Of a stretch of DNA of 64,000 nt, positions 53,921 through 62,701 are shown piece after piece (the first letter of the stretch is position 1; each line of letters begins with the position of its first letter). The position numbers and the translations under genes were made by a program. Below the pieces are notes generated by a model that was not told the origin of the DNA, searched no databases, and saw only the letters and a program-made list of their open reading frames with translations. Source of the stretch: Paenibacillus sp. YYML68 (GTDB lineage Bacteria; Bacillota; Bacilli; Paenibacillales; NBRC-103111); contig NZ_BQYI01000001.1 in the NCBI RefSeq assembly GCF_027923405.1, forward strand, positions 3,078,501 through 3,142,500. Reading direction: 5' to 3'.

Positions 53921-54398
53921 GGCAATCCCTCCTCAAGGTTTCAATGTCAACAGAGCTCATCGTTAAGCTGCTTATGCTGCGAGGACTAGTCGCTGGAACT
54001 GGAACAATCAGAGTGAGGACTCTATCGACAAGCGGGACAAGAGACCCATTTTTATTTTGATAGAATTTTCTGACTATTCAGTTTCTTAGTTCTATCTTAT
54101 TATGAATCATATGATTTAGCAACTTGGTTTATGGATTTTTTTTCGGAAAATGGTACCTATTTTTTCATTAGCCTGACCGCAATGACAGCGCTACCATCAT
54201 TCCGTATCGACAGCCTGCTGTCCGTCGTGCTCGTGCACCTCGCCCACTGCCCAATAAGCATAATGAGCGATCTCATCGGTTGTCTATCGCCCCCTGATCC
54301 TCCCCTCGTATCTTTATTGTATGTACGTAGGCGCGTCCATGTACACGACTTCTTGCCCATTACTTCGATGCCGACCTTCCGATGCGCTCCTAATTGTT
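53921..54398. other. Non-coding interval
   Basis: About 480 bases between the unknown gene and the ABC exporter terminator. The left part is AT-rich and holds the leftward promoter at 54094-54122. The right part (54160-54390) has short open frames on both strands, none with a convincing ribosome binding site. I see no RNA gene. Confidence 0.6.
54094..54122 (-). promoter_or_regulatory. Promoter with palindromic spacer
   Basis: Minus strand TTGCTA (54122-54117), 17-bp spacer, TAAGAT (54099-54094). The spacer contains the perfect 12-bp palindrome AATCATATGATT (54105-54116), a possible operator. The leader to the gene at 53920 is about 170 bases. Confidence 0.5.
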
Positions 54399-54399
54399 A

Positions 54400-54434
54400 A
54401 AAAAAGCCGGAAACGCCTAAGCGCATCCGACTAG
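54400..54434 (-). terminator. Terminator of the ABC exporter operon
   Basis: Minus strand AGTCGGATGCGC / GCGTTTCCGGCT with mismatches, loop TTAG, then seven T. Confidence 0.8.
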
Positions 54435-54442
54435 CAGCTCCT

Positions 54443-55618
54443 TCATGAACTCGTCTCCTCAGACGGCTTCAGCATGCCGGAGCCGAGGCTGAGCAGCACG
54501 AAGGCGAACAGTCCCAGTACGGCAAAGTGCAGTCCCAGCTCCCGCAGCGCCGCCCCGCTCCCAAGCCGAGCAATCGCATCGAGCGCCCAGCGCTGCGGGA
54601 TGAAGAGTGCCAGCTTCTGTAAATAGTCAGGCATCTTCGACACCGACCAGAAGCACCCGCTCAGCATACACATCGGGGTTGAGATTAACGAATGGATGAC
54701 GCTGATGTTCTCCGCACTGCGCGTAACTGCCGACACGGTAGCTGCGACGCCGAGCACGGGCAGCAGCAGCGCCTCGAGCACGAGCAGATGCTGCAGCAGC
54801 GGCACCTCTTGATGGAAGCCGAGCACGAAGCGGCTGAACAGCAGCACGCTCCACACTTGAAGCGAGCCCAGAAGGAAGCAGCCTGCCAATGAACCGGCAG
54901 CGAGCTCCCACGACTTCACCGGCGCTGCGAGCATGCGCCGCATCGTCTGCTGTCTCCGCTCCTCTGTCCATAGCTGGACTGACAAGCCTGCGGTAAACAT
55001 CATGAATACGATCAGCACGCCGCTCGCAAGCCCGACAACGTCATGGGACGCTTCACCCTGAGCAGCTGTCAACGTGCGGATTGGGCGCTTCTGCGCCTCC
55101 TCCAGCCAGCGCACCCACTGCTCTGCAGGAAGGCCCAGGCCGATGACGGTGGCGGCGCTCTCCTGAAGGCGTCTGTCGAGACGCTCCAGCGACTGCCTTA
55201 GCGGCGCGGACATGTCGCTAGCTGTCAGCTCCAGCAGCTCGGCACTTTTCCGCTCGCGGGCTTCGTCTGTCGGACCGGCCAGCAGCTCGTCCGTGAGCCC
55301 AGCTGGAATGATAAGCGCTGCGGTAGCGCGCCGATTCGCTACTGCTCGCTCGGCCTCCGCTCGGCTTAACACTTGCTCGAAGCGAAGAGTCTTGTGAATG
55401 TAAGCGAGCTCACTTACGACGAATGCTCCCGCAGGTCCGCGGTCTGCATTCACATACAGGACACGAGGGGCTGCCTCGTAGCTCGGTCCGAGGAAGCCGA
55501 ATATAAGTGCAATTGCCGCTACAGGCAAGCCAATATGGACGAGGAAGCCGCTGACGTTCCCGAGCGCCCGCCTCAGCAAGTGGAGCGCGATCGTACCGAT
55601 GAGCTGTATGCTACGCAT
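54443..55618 (-). CDS. ABC-2 type permease, LnrN-like
   Basis: This 391-residue membrane protein has one N-terminal helix, a large extracytoplasmic domain (about 45-190) and five to six C-terminal helices from about 195 onward, including LAGCFLLGSLQVWSVLLFSRF. This is the ABC-2 exporter architecture. It overlaps the upstream permease by 8 bases. With the ATPase and a second permease it matches the LnrLMN linearmycin-resistance exporter of Bacillus. The exported compound is unknown. Confidence 0.85.
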   Translation of the reverse strand: MRSIQLIGTIALHLLRRALGNVSGFLVHIGLPVAAIALIFGFLGPSYEAAPRVLYVNADRGPAGAFVVSELAYIHKTLRFEQVLSRAEAERAVANRRATAALIIPAGLTDELLAGPTDEARERKSAELLELTASDMSAPLRQSLERLDRRLQESAATVIGLGLPAEQWVRWLEEAQKRPIRTLTAAQGEASHDVVGLASGVLIVFMMFTAGLSVQLWTEERRQQTMRRMLAAPVKSWELAAGSLAGCFLLGSLQVWSVLLFSRFVLGFHQEVPLLQHLLVLEALLLPVLGVAATVSAVTRSAENISVIHSLISTPMCMLSGCFWSVSKMPDYLQKLALFIPQRWALDAIARLGSGAALRELGLHFAVLGLFAFVLLSLGSGMLKPSEETSS

Positions 55619-56801
55619 CGAATCCCGCCTTTCGATGAACGAATATCGCTGTCACTGCAGCAGCTACCGCCCACATGGCCGAGATCGTCATCGCTTCACC
55701 TGCCAGCTCGGCATTCCCAAGCATCAGATGCAGCAGACTCTGCATCGTCCAGAAGCTGAACGTATATTCCCCTAGACTAGCAATCGCTGCCGGTAGCGTC
55801 GGGATGAAGCCTCCGCTAACGAGCGTCGACGCAATGATCACCATCTGGAAGACTGTGCTGGATAGCTGCTCTGTGCGACAGACCGCTGTAAGGACGACAG
55901 CCAGACTGACCGTAATCAAAGCGTACAGCCCGCACGCAGCCGCTACCCACTCAAGCCGATCACCCCAGCTCACGCCGCAGGCGACATAAGTAAAGCCGAT
56001 TACGGCGGCTGCCTGCAGCAGCGCAAGGAGGGCATAGGCAAGCACCTTGCCGCCCAGAGCCGCACGCCAAGTGACTGGATGCGTCAGCAGCCTAGCCATC
56101 GTCTTGCTCACCCGTTGCTCCTGCAAGCTTGCTGACAGCATCATGCCCGTATACAGCATGAACATGACGAGCATCGCAGCCGCATAATATTGCATCGCCG
56201 TGTATGAGGAGGCGCCATTAGCTGGTACGGATTGCGGCAGCGGCAACGATACGATCGTCGTCCATGCTGGATCGTACTTGGGTCCTATCGCATGCCGTCC
56301 AGCCTGCTGCCAACTGAGCTCTTCCACATATGGCAGCAGCACAGCTTCGGCAGCCTTATTCACAGCCTGCCTCTCTCCTGGAAGAAGCTCCCACACCCTG
56401 GCCCTTCCCCCATCTGCTGCCGGGGCTACCGAGGCGTCCAACAACGTATACTTAGGGATTACGAGTCCATATTGAGCCTCGCCGCCAAGTATGAGCTCGA
56501 CCGCCGTATCTCGGCTCGACGCCTGCCGTACCACGAGACGTCCACGCTCTTCCTCTGCTGCGAGGAGCTCTGAGACTGCGCGTCCTATGCCGCTTGTGTC
56601 GGCATCATTCGCATTCACGACGACTAGCTGCACTGGATACACGTTGGCTGTGGGCGCTCCGAACTTTTCCTGTAACGAAAGACCGAGCAATATAATGAGA
56701 ACAACCGGCAGGAGGAACAATATGCCGTATACTTCACGCGCACGGCTTAGCATCACTAGCTCACTCCTTGCGATATGAAACACCTGGCTCCAGCCATTCA
56801 T
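55611..56801 (-). CDS. ABC-2 type permease, LnrM-like
   Basis: This 396-residue paralogue of the downstream permease has the same layout: an N-terminal helix (IVLMLSRAREVYGILFLLP region, about 15-42), an extracytoplasmic domain (about 45-205) and six C-terminal helices. It starts inside the end of the ATPase gene (4-base overlap) and overlaps the next permease. The two permeases probably form a heterodimer driven by the ATPase. Confidence 0.86.
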   Translation of the reverse strand: MNGWSQVFHIARSELVMLSRAREVYGILFLLPVVLIILLGLSLQEKFGAPTANVYPVQLVVVNANDADTSGIGRAVSELLAAEEERGRLVVRQASSRDTAVELILGGEAQYGLVIPKYTLLDASVAPAADGGRARVWELLPGERQAVNKAAEAVLLPYVEELSWQQAGRHAIGPKYDPAWTTIVSLPLPQSVPANGASSYTAMQYYAAAMLVMFMLYTGMMLSASLQEQRVSKTMARLLTHPVTWRAALGGKVLAYALLALLQAAAVIGFTYVACGVSWGDRLEWVAAACGLYALITVSLAVVLTAVCRTEQLSSTVFQMVIIASTLVSGGFIPTLPAAIASLGEYTFSFWTMQSLLHLMLGNAELAGEAMTISAMWAVAAAVTAIFVHRKAGFDA

Positions 56802-57751
56802 AGGCCCCCGCCTTCCTCCTGCAAGGAGCGACCTGTCAACGAGAGGAACAACGACTCCAGATTCGGCTCGATGCGGGTAAGGGAATGAATATGTGCACCA
56901 TGCTTAGACAAGATGAACAAGATGTCCTGAAGCGATGCATCCGCTGTAGTCATGTACAGCTCGATCTTACGCCCGTCCGACATCACTCGCCTAATGCGCG
57001 GATGCGCCTCCAGCTCTGCCACGGCAGCTGGTGTCAATGGCTGCGCGAGCTGTACGCACAGCTTCTCGCCGCTGCCCGTCGCTGCCCGGAGCTCCTGCTG
57101 CGTACCGAGCGCGAGCAGCCGCCCCTTGTCCAATATGCCGACACGGTCACCGATCGCCTCCACCTCCTCCATGTAATGGCTGGAGTAGATGAACGTTGAG
57201 CCCATCCGGTTCAGCTGACGAACGGCGTCCAAGATCGCATGCCTCGACCGCGGATCGATACCTACAGTCGGCTCATCCATAATGATCAGCCTCGGTCGGT
57301 GCGCCAGCGCGCATGCAATGTTGAGGCGCCGCTTCAGCCCTCCAGAGAACGATACGGGGCGCTCGTTCCTTCTGTCCAGCAATCCAGTGAAGGCGAGCGC
57401 CTCCTCCACCCGCTCCTGCAGCAGCCGCCCCCGCAAGCCGTGCAGCTTGGCGAAGAAGGCGACGTTCTCCCATGCCGTCAGCCGCTCGTAGATCGCAAGC
57501 TCCTGCGGCACGAGCCCGATCAGCCGCTTCACCTCCAGCGGATGCTCGAGCACCGACCAGCCGCCTACCCGAATATCGCCATGATCGGGACGAAGCAAGC
57601 CGCACAGCATATGGATCGTTGTGCTCTTGCCAGCGCCATTCGGCCCGAGCAGGCCGAATATTTCACCCTCCCGCACGCTCAAGCTCAAGTGATCGATCGA
57701 CAGCCGGCTTCCGTACCGCTTGACGACCTGTTCCATCCGCACAAGACTCAT
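56798..57751 (-). CDS. ABC transporter ATPase, LnrL-like
   Basis: This 317-residue ATPase has Walker A GPNGAGKST (36-44), the signature SFSGGLKRRLN (about 138-148), Walker B LIIMDEPTVGID (about 158-169) and the H-loop SSHYMEE. The C-terminal extension is typical of drug- and antibiotic-exporting ABC-2 systems. It heads the exporter operon and is divergent from the histidine kinase gene. By arrangement it corresponds to Bacillus LnrL. Confidence 0.92.
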   Translation of the reverse strand: MSLVRMEQVVKRYGSRLSIDHLSLSVREGEIFGLLGPNGAGKSTTIHMLCGLLRPDHGDIRVGGWSVLEHPLEVKRLIGLVPQELAIYERLTAWENVAFFAKLHGLRGRLLQERVEEALAFTGLLDRRNERPVSFSGGLKRRLNIACALAHRPRLIIMDEPTVGIDPRSRHAILDAVRQLNRMGSTFIYSSHYMEEVEAIGDRVGILDKGRLLALGTQQELRAATGSGEKLCVQLAQPLTPAAVAELEAHPRIRRVMSDGRKIELYMTTADASLQDILFILSKHGAHIHSLTRIEPNLESLFLSLTGRSLQEEGGGL

Positions 57752-57896
57752 TCGAATATCCCCCTAGAATAACCGATTCCCGAGTAAACTCCTCCCTCCA
57801 TTGTAAAGGCTGCGCAGTGAAAAAACAGCTGTCCATCGTCACTGTATTTCGCACAAGCTATGACAAAAGTCATCCCTCACCACGTACAGCTTGTGC

Positions 57897-57902
57897 TATA
57901 AT
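57897..57902 (+). promoter_or_regulatory. Extended -10 of the kinase-regulator operon
   Basis: TGCTATAAT, 21 bases upstream of the kinase start. No good -35. Confidence 0.5.
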
Positions 57903-57922
57903 CGGCGTGGAGGCGGAAAAAG

Positions 57923-59083
57923 ATGGTATTATTACTGCGGTACTCACTCATCGTACTCCCCGCTGCTGGCACCATCAGCATGCTGCCGCTATCGGAGAGC
58001 CGACCGTTCGCATTGTACATCATTATGCTGCTCGCATGGGTCGAGCTTCGCCGCTCTTGGCTTCCAGTCAGAGCGCAAGCGATAGCGGCCGTCGCCGAGC
58101 TCTGTTACATGTCATGGCTCAGCGTCACGGTTGATCAGCTGCTGCTGCTGTGCCATCTGTCGACGTTGCTCTCCTATTCGCTTGAAGCTTCTGTCGCGAA
58201 GCAGCACTACCGATTGTTGCTGCTGCTGCAGCTGGCCACGATCCTCGTCCCGGCATACTTCGAGCAAGACATGCGCCTAGCCATTGCTGCTGCTGCGGTG
58301 TTCCTGCTGGCAGCGTACTTGACCACTCGTCTAGAGCAATCGCGACACGATCGTCTCGAGCTGCAGTATGTATACGACGAGCTCAGACATAAGGCGTACG
58401 AGCTTGACGCCGCACGACAACGTATCGCAGCTTATGCCGCGCAGGTGGAGCGACTGGCTCAAGCTGAAGAGCGCTCTCGAATTGCAGGCGACATCCATGA
58501 CGACCTCGGACATAAGCTCATACGCGCGAAAATGATGCTCGAAGCCGCCGTCGCTGTTGCACCCGATCGCGAGCATCAGACCTATAAGCTCACCGAGCTC
58601 GTACGCGACCAGCTAACAGAAGCGCTGGAATCGCTCCGACATACCGTTCGCGCATTGAAGCCGCTAGAGACAGCTAAGTCGGCCGACTCTCTTCATCGCC
58701 ACTCCATCCATCGGCTCATTGAAGAGCTGAAGTCTTCAGAGGAGCAGCAAGGCATCAAGATAGATCTGAGCCTGTCAGGCATGCCGCGTCCGCTCTATCC
58801 GAGCGTGGAGCTGATACTGTTCCGCAACGCCCAGGAGGCGGTGACGAACGCCATTCGCCACGGCGGGGCAACACAGATCACGTTCACACTGAACTACGAC
58901 GCAGATCAAATGATAATGAAGGTAGCCAACAATGGCAGGCTGCCTGCCGGAGATACGCTTATCCGAGGCGTAGGTCTTCTAGGCATGGAGGAGCGCGTTC
59001 GGCTCGTCGGCGGTCAACTGAAGGTGAGCCTGCAGCCGCAATTCGCTGTAACGACGGTCGTACCGTTGTACGACGGCATCTAA
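57923..59083 (+). CDS. Sensor histidine kinase, LnrJ/NarX type
   Basis: This 386-residue kinase has five to six short membrane helices (about 5-135) with little extracellular loop, a linker coiled coil, and a HisKA_3 domain with His192 in GDIHDDLGHKL. The ATPase domain has NAQEAVTNAIRHG (N-box) and GVGLLGMEERV (G-box). The mostly membrane-embedded sensor suggests detection of lipophilic or membrane-active compounds. It is cotranscribed with the response regulator and divergent from the ABC exporter. Confidence 0.9.
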   Translation: MVLLLRYSLIVLPAAGTISMLPLSESRPFALYIIMLLAWVELRRSWLPVRAQAIAAVAELCYMSWLSVTVDQLLLLCHLSTLLSYSLEASVAKQHYRLLLLLQLATILVPAYFEQDMRLAIAAAAVFLLAAYLTTRLEQSRHDRLELQYVYDELRHKAYELDAARQRIAAYAAQVERLAQAEERSRIAGDIHDDLGHKLIRAKMMLEAAVAVAPDREHQTYKLTELVRDQLTEALESLRHTVRALKPLETAKSADSLHRHSIHRLIEELKSSEEQQGIKIDLSLSGMPRPLYPSVELILFRNAQEAVTNAIRHGGATQITFTLNYDADQMIMKVANNGRLPAGDTLIRGVGLLGMEERVRLVGGQLKVSLQPQFAVTTVVPLYDGI

Positions 59084-59110
59084 TCGAGATTGAGATAGGA
59101 GTGCAGACAG

Positions 59111-59842
59111 ATGATTCGCATTTTGATCGTCGACGACGATCCTTTTATACGTGAGAGCTTACGCATGATTCTGGAGCTAGACCCGGAGCTCTCCGTCACT
59201 GCCGTATATGGCAACGGCGCCGAGGCGCACGAGCACTTCCTGCGCGGAGAAGAAGCGGACGTCGTGCTCATGGACATCCGGATGCCTGTGTGCTCTGGAG
59301 TGGAGGGCACGAAGCGGATTAAGGGTACCGCTCCCAACGTGCGCATTCTGATTCTGACGACGTTCGATGACGACGAATACATTGTCGAGGCACTGCGCAG
59401 CGGAGCCAGCGGCTACCTATTGAAGAACATCCCCCCGGATCGAATCGTTCAAGGCATTAAGGCTGTCCATCACGGCAATCTGCTCATCCATCCCGATATT
59501 GCCCCTAAGCTCACAGCTTGGCTTCAGCCTCAGCAGGCGGCAGCAACGAGGACAGAGCACGAGTGTTCCAATGAAGCGGCTGAGCGTCATGCTTCCATCT
59601 CCGACCAAGCAGTTGAACAGCAGCAGCGACGCGATCACTTCAAGAAATTCGAGAAATTCGGGCTGACGAAGACAGAGAAGCTGGTGCTGGAGCATATTGC
59701 AGGCGGGCTGACGAATAAAGAAATCGCCCAGGAGCTATTCCTGAGCGAAGGGACGGTCAAAAACTATGTAACGGAATTGTTAAGCAAGCTGGAGCTTCGG
59801 GACCGCACTCAGCTCGCGATCATGTATTGGCGGGAGCTGTAA
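59111..59842 (+). CDS. NarL/FixJ-family response regulator, LnrK-like
   Basis: This 243-residue regulator has a receiver domain with D8, D9 and the phosphorylated D55 (VLMDIRMP), and a LuxR-type helix-turn-helix at the C-terminus (LTKTEKLVLEHIAGGLTNKEIAQELFLSEGTVKNYV). The linker between them (about 130-185) is long and Gln-rich. It should respond to the upstream kinase and control the divergent ABC genes, as LnrK does for lnrLMN. Confidence 0.92.
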   Translation: MIRILIVDDDPFIRESLRMILELDPELSVTAVYGNGAEAHEHFLRGEEADVVLMDIRMPVCSGVEGTKRIKGTAPNVRILILTTFDDDEYIVEALRSGASGYLLKNIPPDRIVQGIKAVHHGNLLIHPDIAPKLTAWLQPQQAAATRTEHECSNEAAERHASISDQAVEQQQRRDHFKKFEKFGLTKTEKLVLEHIAGGLTNKEIAQELFLSEGTVKNYVTELLSKLELRDRTQLAIMYWREL

Positions 59843-59871
59843 CGCCAGCCAGTAGCTCCGCTTCCCGACTC

Positions 59872-60771
59872 TCAGGAGCCGACTTCTCTTCTGTCCGCTT
59901 CATAGTTCAGATCCTTGGTCGAAGTAATATTCACCGTATAATGATCGGGCTTCAGCGGGTCCTGCGTCAGCTTCACTTCAGCCTCCACATACTTGGATAC
60001 AGGCACCTGGTTCTGAATACGAACCGTCTCGTAATATAAGAATCGATACGCATCCGTCTTGTCCTTCAGCTTCTCCACCATAATAGGCTTCGTCGTATAT
60101 TCGACGTCCTGGAACTTGCGGGTCGCCATCCCCTTGATGTGGCTGCGCAGCATGCTCAGCTTCTCCGGATGCGGCTCGTCGGCAATGACGTAAGCTTCGT
60201 AGCCGGACGCGTACGTCTGGGTCGGCCGCTGCCTCCAGCGCTGCTGCAGCTCCTTCTCCGGGACGAACGTCTCCTCTGTCAGCCGATCCTTCGCCTTCGC
60301 TAATCCGTTCGTATCGATCCCCATCCGGCGAACGTCCTTCTCCCGGTAGTACAAGCCATGCGAGCCGGACGCCTTCGAATTGTAGGTGAGCAGCACCGGA
60401 TATTTCGCACCTAAATATTCGACGATCGTCGACTGTGGGTTCGTCAGCTCCAGCAGCTCGAACGTCTGGCTGCCATCCTCCTGCTGCTGCTCATCGTTGA
60501 TGCGGCTGTTAATATAGATCGTCTTCGATTCGCCCTTCCAGTAGATCGAGGCGCCAAGACGCTTCGACAGCTCAGCGAGCGGCAAGTAGCTTTTATCCTG
60601 ATACACAAGAGGTGCGCTCTCCAGCGTAACAGGCTTACCGTCCACCACAATGTTGAAGTCGGGTCGCAAGTACGCGTCAACCCGCTGCAGCACGTTCTCG
60701 GCATACACCCCAGCAGTGAAGGCACCGCTAATGAGTCCGGCAAGGAGCAGCACGCGATGAGTACGCTTCAT
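59872..60771 (-). CDS. Secreted stalk-domain (copper amine oxidase N-like) protein
   Basis: This 299-residue protein has a signal peptide (1-24, cleavage near VYAEN). A stalk domain of the copper amine oxidase N-terminal type follows (about 38-90: FNIVVDGKPVTLESAPLVYQDKSYLPLAELSKRLG), used in Paenibacillus for cell-surface attachment. The rest is an unassigned domain with many charged residues. It is a single gene convergent with the response regulator. Binding partner unknown. Confidence 0.83.
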   Translation of the reverse strand: MKRTHRVLLLAGLISGAFTAGVYAENVLQRVDAYLRPDFNIVVDGKPVTLESAPLVYQDKSYLPLAELSKRLGASIYWKGESKTIYINSRINDEQQQEDGSQTFELLELTNPQSTIVEYLGAKYPVLLTYNSKASGSHGLYYREKDVRRMGIDTNGLAKAKDRLTEETFVPEKELQQRWRQRPTQTYASGYEAYVIADEPHPEKLSMLRSHIKGMATRKFQDVEYTTKPIMVEKLKDKTDAYRFLYYETVRIQNQVPVSKYVEAEVKLTQDPLKPDHYTVNITSTKDLNYEADRREVGS

Positions 60772-60932
60772 TCGAGTTCCTGCCTTTCCTTAATTATGCA
60801 TTTTGTAATCCTTTATTCGACACACACACCGTTCATTCCTGCCGCTTCGCGCAATCCATATATAGGGCAAGACTCTTCCACGGTCGAATTATGGTATAGT
60901 GAAAAAGAAGCATGGCACGTTGGGAGGACTTT

Positions 60933-61565
60933 ATGATGACTTTTACCGGATTTACAGCTGAAGATTTCGACGTATTCACCATTGATGGACTCGAGCCCCG
61001 GATGGAGGCGCTCATCGAGCGTGTTCGGCCGAAGCTCCATGAGCTCGGCAGTGCATTAAGCCCTGCGCTCACCACCTTGTGCGGCGAGGAGATGTTCACG
61101 CACGTTGCCAAGCACGCGAGACGAACCGTACACGCCCCGAACGACACGTGGGTTGCTTGGGCGAACAATAAGAAGGGCTACAAGGCGCACCCGCACTTCC
61201 AGGTCGGCTTATGGTCGACGCACCTGTTCGTGCAATTCGCGCTTATATATGAAAGTCCGAACAAGAGCATATTCGCTGCCAATCTCGAGCAGCAATGGGA
61301 CGAGGTGGCTTCGAGTCTGCCTCCGCATTACGTCTGGTCGCTTGACCATATGAAGCCTGAAGGCATCCCGCATACCGAGCTGCAGGGCGAGACACTAGAG
61401 CAGCTGCTGCTCAAGCTGAAGACGATCAAGAAGTCGGAAGCGCTGTGCGGCATTCATCTGAATCGACACGACCCGATCGTGCAGGACGGGCCTCGTCTGC
61501 TCGCGGAGATCGAGCGCGTCTTCGAGACCGTCATGCCACTGTATCGACTCGCCCAGCAAAATTAA
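60933..61565 (+). CDS. UPF0637 family protein (YktB-like)
   Basis: ATG 60933 follows GGGAGG by five bases; the 210-residue product matches Bacillus YktB (UPF0637, DUF1054). Motifs are FTAEDFDVFTIDGLEPRM at the start, HVAKHARRTVHAPNDTWVAW (about 55-75) and the aromatic core HPHFQVGLWSTHLFVQFALIYE. Its function is unknown. The structure is a compact alpha/beta fold in the cytoplasm. It is monocistronic. Confidence 0.9.
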   Translation: MMTFTGFTAEDFDVFTIDGLEPRMEALIERVRPKLHELGSALSPALTTLCGEEMFTHVAKHARRTVHAPNDTWVAWANNKKGYKAHPHFQVGLWSTHLFVQFALIYESPNKSIFAANLEQQWDEVASSLPPHYVWSLDHMKPEGIPHTELQGETLEQLLLKLKTIKKSEALCGIHLNRHDPIVQDGPRLLAEIERVFETVMPLYRLAQQN

Positions 61566-61659
61566 GGCCCACTTAAGGTAAGCTTCATGTGGCACTCAGC
61601 CAAACGGGGTATGCTACAAGTGGAACACCATTACCTGAATAAGGAAGGGATGATCAGCC

Positions 61660-62373
61660 ATGAAGCAATCGTACGCACAGAAGCTGCTCGTCTCCTCGCT
61701 GGCTGCAGCTCTGCTGCTCGGAGGAGGCACATACGGACTAAGCTACAAGGCGCAAGCTGAGGAGAGCCCAGCTGCACCTGCAGCGACAGCCGAGGCTGCA
61801 CCGCAGCAGAACGCAGACAAAGCTGCCGAGCACAGCAAGCACAAGGATAAGCATCACGCTCATGCGTTGATTGAGGAAGCGTCATCCGTGCTCAGTATGA
61901 GCCAAGCGGAGCTGAAGCAGGCGCTGAAGGACAAGACGCTGGCTGAAGTCGCTAGCGATAAGGGCGTAAGCGAGGCGGAGCTGATCGCGAAGCTGAAGGA
62001 CATTCGCCTGAAGCAGCTCGATGCAGCAGTGATCTCCGGCAAGCTGACCGCGGAGAAGGCCGAGCTGATGAAGAGCAAGCTGGACGAGCACCTCAAGTTC
62101 ATGGTCAGCCATAAGCTGAGAGAGCTGGACAAGCATAAGGGTGGCAAGCACAGCAAGAGTGCGATGCACCCAAGTCCGGGCAAGCTCGCTGAGCTGCTGG
62201 GCATGACGGAGAACGAGCTCAAGGCAGAGCTTAAGGCCGGCAAGTCGTTGACGGAGATTGCCGCGGCTAAGGGCATATCCAAGGAGCAGCTCATCAACAA
62301 GATCCAGGAAGAGCTTACGCCGAAGCTTGAGAAGCTGGTCGATCATAAGCGCGGCGATAAACAGAACGACTAG
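61660..62373 (+). CDS. Secreted helical protein with a duplicated module
   Basis: This 237-residue protein has a signal peptide (1-33) and a His/Lys-rich segment (about 58-70). It carries two copies of an alpha-helical module: SMSQAELKQALKDKTLAEVASDKGVSEAELIAKL (about 78-112) and GMTENELKAELKAGKSLTEIAAAKGISKEQLINKI (about 186-220). Each has the pattern ELK.xLKxGKTLxEIAxxKGxS, known from uncharacterised Firmicutes exported proteins. The function is unknown. Preceded by an AAGGAAGG-like ribosome binding site. Confidence 0.8.
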   Translation: MKQSYAQKLLVSSLAAALLLGGGTYGLSYKAQAEESPAAPAATAEAAPQQNADKAAEHSKHKDKHHAHALIEEASSVLSMSQAELKQALKDKTLAEVASDKGVSEAELIAKLKDIRLKQLDAAVISGKLTAEKAELMKSKLDEHLKFMVSHKLRELDKHKGGKHSKSAMHPSPGKLAELLGMTENELKAELKAGKSLTEIAAAKGISKEQLINKIQEELTPKLEKLVDHKRGDKQND

Positions 62374-62478
62374 TCAGCTGCTTCTACTTCATCAAGCAGC
62401 TGACCGTTCCACTTGAAGACATAGGACAACTTCGTCTGTGCATATACTTTACAATCCTGCACAGACGAGGTGACCTCC

Positions 62479-62613
62479 ATGAGCAAGCAATCGATGACCG
62501 TTGGACAATTCATGAGCAGACCGTTCGCAGCACGCCCTCCCCGTTCCGTTGTGCTGATGCGAATTCCGGGCGGCAAGACGACGTTTCGTCTCATCCGCTA
62601 CTTTTTCACATAG
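62479..62613 (+). CDS. Candidate 44-residue basic small protein
   Basis: A short frame starts at ATG 62479, six bases after GAGGTG, and ends at TAG 62611-62613. The product is basic, with the segments MTVGQFMSRPF and RIPGGKTTFRLIRYFF. It lies between two genes and has no membrane helix or signal peptide. Ribosome binding site, position and a terminator after it support a real gene. Conservation was not tested. Confidence 0.5.
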   Translation: MSKQSMTVGQFMSRPFAARPPRSVVLMRIPGGKTTFRLIRYFFT

Positions 62614-62640
62614 CAACGGACGAGATTGACATTGTGCTAC

Positions 62641-62697
62641 ATACGAAGAAAGCCTGGCTATCAGCTCACATCGAGCTTCGCCAGGCTTTCTTCGTAT
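62641..62697. terminator. Strong bidirectional terminator
   Basis: Perfect 18-bp inverted repeat 62641-62658 / 62680-62697 (ATACGAAGAAAGCCTGGC) with a 21-base loop. It sits between the small ORF and the convergent MFS gene. Confidence 0.8.
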
Positions 62698-62701
62698 GAC
62701 G

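Noticed and set aside
54157-54360. 67-codon frame on the minus strand in the 54 kb gap
   Set aside because: No convincing ribosome binding site and no recognisable motif. It stays open only in a GC-rich stretch.
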